NCBI GenBank assembly: GCA_002503045.1
Contig: DAQW01000072.1
Location: forward strand, 1-8,984
DNA length: 8,984 nucleotides
Reading direction: 5' to 3'
Source of the DNA: Euryarchaeota archaeon UBA39
GTDB taxonomy: Archaea > Thermoplasmatota > Poseidoniia > Poseidoniales > Thalassarchaeaceae
Of the stretch, positions 7,559 to 8,984 are shown in pieces. The notes below the pieces were generated by a model. That model searched no databases. It was not told where the DNA came from and worked only from the letters and a program-made list of their open reading frames with translations. Position 1 is the first letter of the stretch. Every line of letters starts with the position of its first letter. The translations under genes were made by a program, and so were the position numbers.

Positions 7559-8620
7559 TTAATCCAGATTTTGAACGATTTCACGCCTGGATTTTATTAT
7601 AATTTCAACAATATTTTCTTCAATTGATTCTACATGAATAGACCCCAGTATGCCATTATTACGTTGCCATGCATGGAGTATTATACCTGCAATTATTGGC
7701 CATGGAATATTGAATTGAAAAATAATTCGATTATCACTGTCAAAATTGTTGGCAGATACAAGTTTACCCAAACCATTCGATTCAATTCTATGATTAAACC
7801 ACAACTTGAATTGTTCATAGTTATCCAAAAGATATCTTTGTTCATCTATGTTACATGCTCGAATTGATGCTATGCATACAACATTATCCAACATATTAGC
7901 AAAATCATTAATCTCAATTAGTGGATCATCTACATTTTTAATTGATAATTCATTTAGTGTATAATAGAATTCATGAAACACTTCAGTAGGTATTGTAGTA
8001 ATCGGAATTCCATCTCTAGAAGGCCAACCTACACCTTCATCAATATTCAATGATATTGGGATTTCGTGTGTAAAATCAAGTGAACGTTGTTGTACTCTTG
8101 TGTATGGAACATCAATTGGCTCAAATGTTACAGATGCATTGGAGCCCCCATCATCCCTCCAATGATATCTCAAAGATTCATTGATTAGTGATTGTAAATA
8201 TGCACATATTTCGCCGACTTCTATCGATACCATGAGTGGTCTTTCGATATGGAATGAATAAGGCCATTGAATTGATGTTACTAGCCCTCTACCAAGATAT
8301 ACACGTTCAGATGCCCATTTCTCAAATGCATTAACATAATGTTTTGTTTTTGAAATACCAAAAAATCCTTTCTTTGCATCCCATTTTGAATATGAAAATT
8401 TAAGGGAATTAGATAATGATGCATGTGCTAATCTTCTAGCTAATGTTGAATCAACGATTGATTCTAACTCATGAAAGAATTGAAACAACCACTCATTTTT
8501 ACAACAAAATATACTACCATATTCATGGTGAATTATACCTTTATTTTCAGAATGTATAATAGAATCTAATAGTGGATGATGAATATTTGTTGAATCGTCA
8601 GAATTGGTTACTATGGGCAT
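7559..8620 (-). CDS. Unrecognised 353-residue soluble protein
   Basis: I do not recognise this family. It has no signal peptide and no convincing membrane helix; the most hydrophobic stretch is IPWPIIAGIILHAW (about 305-318). The composition is rich in Ile, Asn and Ser, with many Trp, His and Phe. Features that may help a later match are a CC pair (C39, C40), a basic aromatic stretch (SYSKWDAKKGFFG, 76-88), an Arg/Asp patch (RYHWRDDGG, 151-159), and PIDVPYTRVQQRSLDF (168-183). A C-terminal beta-like end (SIHVESIEENIVEIIIKS) follows. The ATG at 8620 comes one base after the TAA of the preceding gene (TAATATG), which implies translational coupling; no independent Shine-Dalgarno is visible. The coupling suggests its role is linked to the preceding basic-tailed protein. 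The uninterrupted length and tight spacing make it a real gene. It is probably cytoplasmic. Confidence 0.82.
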   Translation of the reverse strand: MPIVTNSDDSTNIHHPLLDSIIHSENKGIIHHEYGSIFCCKNEWLFQFFHELESIVDSTLARRLAHASLSNSLKFSYSKWDAKKGFFGISKTKHYVNAFEKWASERVYLGRGLVTSIQWPYSFHIERPLMVSIEVGEICAYLQSLINESLRYHWRDDGGSNASVTFEPIDVPYTRVQQRSLDFTHEIPISLNIDEGVGWPSRDGIPITTIPTEVFHEFYYTLNELSIKNVDDPLIEINDFANMLDNVVCIASIRACNIDEQRYLLDNYEQFKLWFNHRIESNGLGKLVSANNFDSDNRIIFQFNIPWPIIAGIILHAWQRNNGILGSIHVESIEENIVEIIIKSRREIVQNLD

Positions 8621-8621
8621 A

Positions 8622-8984
8622 TTATCGTTCCGTTACAGAGCCTCTTCTGAATTTTACATTCAAATCACCAGGTGATTTTTTGGCCTTTCTTGGTGGACCC
8701 TTAACTTGTGGTTTCTGAGATGGTGCTTCAGTTCGATGCATTGGCCTATAGTGTACAGGACCGACCAATCTTTCCATTGCCGGCATATCAGAGTTGTAAG
8801 GTTTAGGACGTCGTAGCCACCATCGATTAGGCAATGGCTGAGTTCTAGGCAAATCACTATCTCGAAGAGATTTCATCCTTTCAACCATGAATGCTTTCCA
8901 TGCTCTTTCACGCATTGGTCTATTACGCTCTATGAGCCAAAGTGGCATCCCGACATCAAAAATAATGCCACCAATTTCAACCAA
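8622..8984 (-). CDS. C-terminal part of an unrecognised protein with a basic tail (5' end outside the window)
   Basis: The frame is open to the right edge (first codon TTG at 8984), so the true start is probably outside. About 120 residues are seen. They begin with a short hydrophobic stretch (VEIGGIIFDVGMPLWLI), too short and broken by Asp to be a sure membrane helix. A charged, probably helical segment follows (ERNRPMRERAWKAFMVERMKSLRDSD). The end is proline-rich and very basic (WWLRRPKPY..., then KPQVKGPPRKAKKSP and KFRRGSVTER). The tail looks disordered and could bind nucleic acid or ribosome, but that is inference. It stops with TAA one base before the ATG of the 353-residue protein, so the two are likely co-transcribed and coupled. 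No family is recognised. Confidence 0.65.
   Translation of the reverse strand: MVEIGGIIFDVGMPLWLIERNRPMRERAWKAFMVERMKSLRDSDLPRTQPLPNRWWLRRPKPYNSDMPAMERLVGPVHYRPMHRTEAPSQKPQVKGPPRKAKKSPGDLNVKFRRGSVTER

Noticed and set aside
7634..7867. Plus-strand frame inside the 353-residue gene
   Set aside because: Antisense shadow of a longer, tightly spaced gene; low-complexity composition and no start signals.
8660..8857. Alternative minus-strand frame within the right-edge gene
   Set aside because: It overlaps fully with the frame that reaches the edge and is coupled to the next gene; no supporting features.

Overview
The window is AT-rich, densely coded DNA that looks archaeal. The best guess is a planktonic marine euryarchaeon of the Candidatus Poseidoniales (Marine Group II) or a related Thermoplasmata lineage. 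The reasons are: a GGTGA-type Shine-Dalgarno in front of three genes; a TATA/BRE-like element, rather than -35/-10 boxes, in front of the largest gene; very short gaps and overlaps between genes; and large exported proteins built from thrombospondin type 3 (TSP3) calcium-binding repeats and PKD-like domains, which are common in those genomes. The taxonomic call is inference, since no rRNA or ribosomal protein marker is present.

Layout, left to right. (1) Positions 2-292, plus strand: the C-terminal end of a probable secreted beta-rich protein that begins outside the window. (2) Everything else lies on the minus strand, so transcription runs right to left. In that order it comprises the end of an unrecognised basic-tailed protein (8984-8622), an unrecognised 353-residue soluble protein (8620-7559), a 79-bp gap with a promoter-like element, a 1036-residue TSP3-repeat surface protein (7479-4369), a 49-bp gap, a 513-residue PKD-type single-pass membrane protein (4319-2778), an aminopeptidase P (pepP, start refined to 2757), and the radical-SAM menaquinone enzyme MqnC (start refined to 1448). 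The mqnC gene ends tail-to-tail with the plus-strand gene, and the two overlap by 14 bp.

The TSP3 and PKD proteins look like a pair of cell-surface components expressed together. pepP and mqnC are housekeeping enzymes (peptide turnover; menaquinone synthesis by the futalosine route) packed behind them with 20-bp spacing and a short overlap, so they may be co-transcribed with the surface genes. The two right-hand genes are separated by one base and are probably translationally coupled; neither function is recognisable. No RNA gene, mobile element, CRISPR array or clear terminator is visible. No gap between genes exceeds 79 bp. I did not find convincing evidence of a new multi-gene system. The most interesting parts are the surface-protein pair with its non-repeat central domain, the orphan 353-residue protein, and the overlapping gene arrangements.
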